Source of the DNA: Anaerobacillus arseniciselenatis
GTDB taxonomy: Bacteria; Bacillota; Bacilli; Bacillales; Anaerobacillaceae
DNA length: 64,000 nt
Direction: 5' to 3'
Assembly: GCF_001865995.1 (NCBI RefSeq)
Contig: NZ_MLQQ01000040.1
Location: forward strand, 186,001-250,000
A model generated the notes under the pieces. It had not been told where the DNA came from, searched no databases, and was given only the letters and a program-made list of their open reading frames with translations. Positions 62,840 through 64,000 of this stretch are shown in pieces; position 1 is the first letter of the stretch; every line of letters begins with the position of its first letter. Position numbers and translations under genes: made by a program.

Positions 62840-63616
62840 TTATTCTTCTACATTCATTGATAATTCGACCATTCCAGATGGACCGTCATTGTGAACAGCT
62901 AAAATAAGATCTTTCGTTAGCTCTGTTCCGTTTTTAATAAGAAGTTCCCCTGATTTATTGTAAATATCAGAAGTAACCTTCTTTCCTTCTAAAAGGGTGA
63001 TTTGTCGCTCTAAAAATGCTTGAGAAATATCTTCTTCCTCTTCTTTTTCAACTGCAACTTCTTCTGTGGCATCTTCTACGGAAGGGATCTTTTCTTCTTC
63101 AATTTTCTTTCCGTTAAAAAGTTCCTCAATATTGTTTAAAAAATATTCATTGGCATCTTCATTTACAATTAAAATATCTTTACCAAATGTGTGTACATGC
63201 TCGCTTGCAAGAACTACTTCTTCGTCTTTAGCTACGTTTAACTGTAATGCGATAATGCTCCCATTGTCTTCGTTAATGAAGTACTCATCGACTTTACCTA
63301 GTAACTGACCTTTTTTACTCATAATACGAGCGCCATTTATTTTAATGTTTTTAGTCACTAAAGTATTAGCAATAGGAATCTCTGTCAAATCAATAATATT
63401 CGTTTCGCTTTCAATCGTAACCGCAAAGTCGCCGACACCGATTACTTTTTTAAACGGTACTGCCTTTACGCTAATTTGCCAATCCTCATGATGAACAGTT
63501 ATAAAATCAATGGTACCGTGTTCAGGATTTACAACTAATGACTTTACTGTTCCTAATTCTTTCCCATCATTGATACTAATGATCGGTAACCCAACTATTT
63601 GTTTACTCGTCTTCAT
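62840..63616 (-). CDS. PRC-barrel domain protein
   Basis: About 258 residues. Two tandem PRC-barrel domains: KQIVGLPIISINDGKELGTVKSL... (1-85) and ARIMSKKGQLLGKVDEYFINEDNGSI... (90-160). Then an acidic linker (EEVAVEKEEEEDIS) and a C-terminal part with GKKVTSDIYNKSGELLIKNGTELT. No membrane segment. PRC barrels are protein-binding modules in RNA processing and envelope assembly. Probably first fully visible gene of the pilus accessory operon. ATG 63616 follows GTGGTGAAA. Confidence 0.78.
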   Translation of the reverse strand: MKTSKQIVGLPIISINDGKELGTVKSLVVNPEHGTIDFITVHHEDWQISVKAVPFKKVIGVGDFAVTIESETNIIDLTEIPIANTLVTKNIKINGARIMSKKGQLLGKVDEYFINEDNGSIIALQLNVAKDEEVVLASEHVHTFGKDILIVNEDANEYFLNNIEELFNGKKIEEEKIPSVEDATEEVAVEKEEEEDISQAFLERQITLLEGKKVTSDIYNKSGELLIKNGTELTKDLILAVHNDGPSGMVELSMNVEE

Positions 63617-63701
63617 TCGTTTCACCACACCTATACGTATTCTTTATTTCAATTTTCCTGACAAAATTATTCACTATATTATTTTACCATGAAATTTGTC
63701 G

Positions 63702-64000
63702 TTAGCTTTGAAAAAACTTTTTTTCAAAGAAAGTAATTTCTTCTTTTATAACCATCTTATTATTATAACGTTGCTTTAACCTGTTTAATAGGGTTTTTAG
63801 TTTGTCAAATTGTTCCGTTTCAATATAATGATCTCGAAGTATTGATGCAAACAAGTAATAATCATTATCGTGTAAACCGTCTTTTGCATGCTCTAATACA
63901 AGTTGTTCGAAATCTTGCGGATGAATTTGTTCTTTATACCATAATAGTTGTCCAACGAGAGTATCCATTAAGTCACGATTTAGCGGTTTAGGAACCGCGT
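63702..64000 (-). CDS. Unknown helical protein, 5' end outside the window
   Basis: The frame is open to the right edge: upstream of the Met at 63968 it reads AVPKPLNRDL without a stop, and no ribosome site precedes that Met. The visible 99 codons are helical (LLWYKEQIHPQDFEQLVLEHAKDG; DHYIETEQFDKLKTLLNRLKQRYN), in the manner of TPR-like repeats. 86 bp upstream of the PRC-barrel start. Not recognised. Confidence 0.6.
   Translation of the reverse strand, partial: AVPKPLNRDLMDTLVGQLLWYKEQIHPQDFEQLVLEHAKDGLHDNDYYLFASILRDHYIETEQFDKLKTLLNRLKQRYNNKMVIKEEITFFEKKFFQS

Overview
The window looks like chromosome from a low-GC, spore-forming, motile member of the Bacillaceae. The reasons are spoIIB, spoIVFA and spoIVFB, a Bacillus-type Fnr with a C-terminal cysteine cluster, AddAB, the maf-radC-mreBCD-minCD block and the L21-Prp-L27 block. 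The dispersed repeats and the glycine betaine transporter would suit an alkaliphilic or halotolerant lineage (Anaerobacillus or Alkalihalobacillus-like), but that is inference.

Layout. Positions 1-4136 (minus strand) hold the start of a chemosensory operon: a soluble MCP-like coiled-coil protein, a STAS protein, a CheY-like receiver broken by a one-base shift, and the first 538 codons of cheA. Positions 4.5-16.5 kb are a loose accessory stretch: an IDEAL-domain protein, pcp, fnr, a PilZ protein, a rhodanese-like protein, a YidC-type insertase, a HemAT-like oxygen sensor, a small thioredoxin-like protein, a KTSC protein, ald, a HAD phosphatase, and a cluster of very small YrzI-like peptides. 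Positions 16.7-24.4 kb carry addB-addA, a metallo-beta-lactamase-fold hydrolase and a small unknown. Positions 24.5-27.6 kb are a glycine betaine ABC transporter, followed by a 52-bp tandem array.

From 28 to 47.6 kb (minus strand) the order resembles the B. subtilis spoIIB-maf-radC-mreBCD-minCD-spoIVFAB-rplU-prp-rpmA neighbourhood. Here it is interrupted by an aspartase-like gene, by an inositol-phosphatase gene plus a phnDCEE-type transporter, and by RNase G. From 48 to 64 kb, upstream of spoIIB where B. subtilis has only comC, lies a large type IV pilus locus: pilB, pilT, pilC, pilin, prepilin peptidase, pilM, pilN and pilO, preceded by two minor pilins, a prepilin-like protein with a beta-solenoid-like tail, an acidic membrane protein, two paralogous VanW-like proteins and a PRC-barrel protein. 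No secretin is seen, as expected for a monoderm. This accessory pilus module is the best candidate here for an under-described system.

Many intergenic gaps hold dispersed repeats: a MITE-like palindrome (family A, six copies), a covarying hairpin element (family B, about twelve copies or fragments), GC-richer Bacillus-type repeats (family C), and AT-rich word-like repeats built from TTTTGAGT and ACAATTTA (family E). Starts were moved from the longest open frame to the codon with a good ribosome binding site where the sequence supports it. All product names rest on motifs read by eye; no database search was run.
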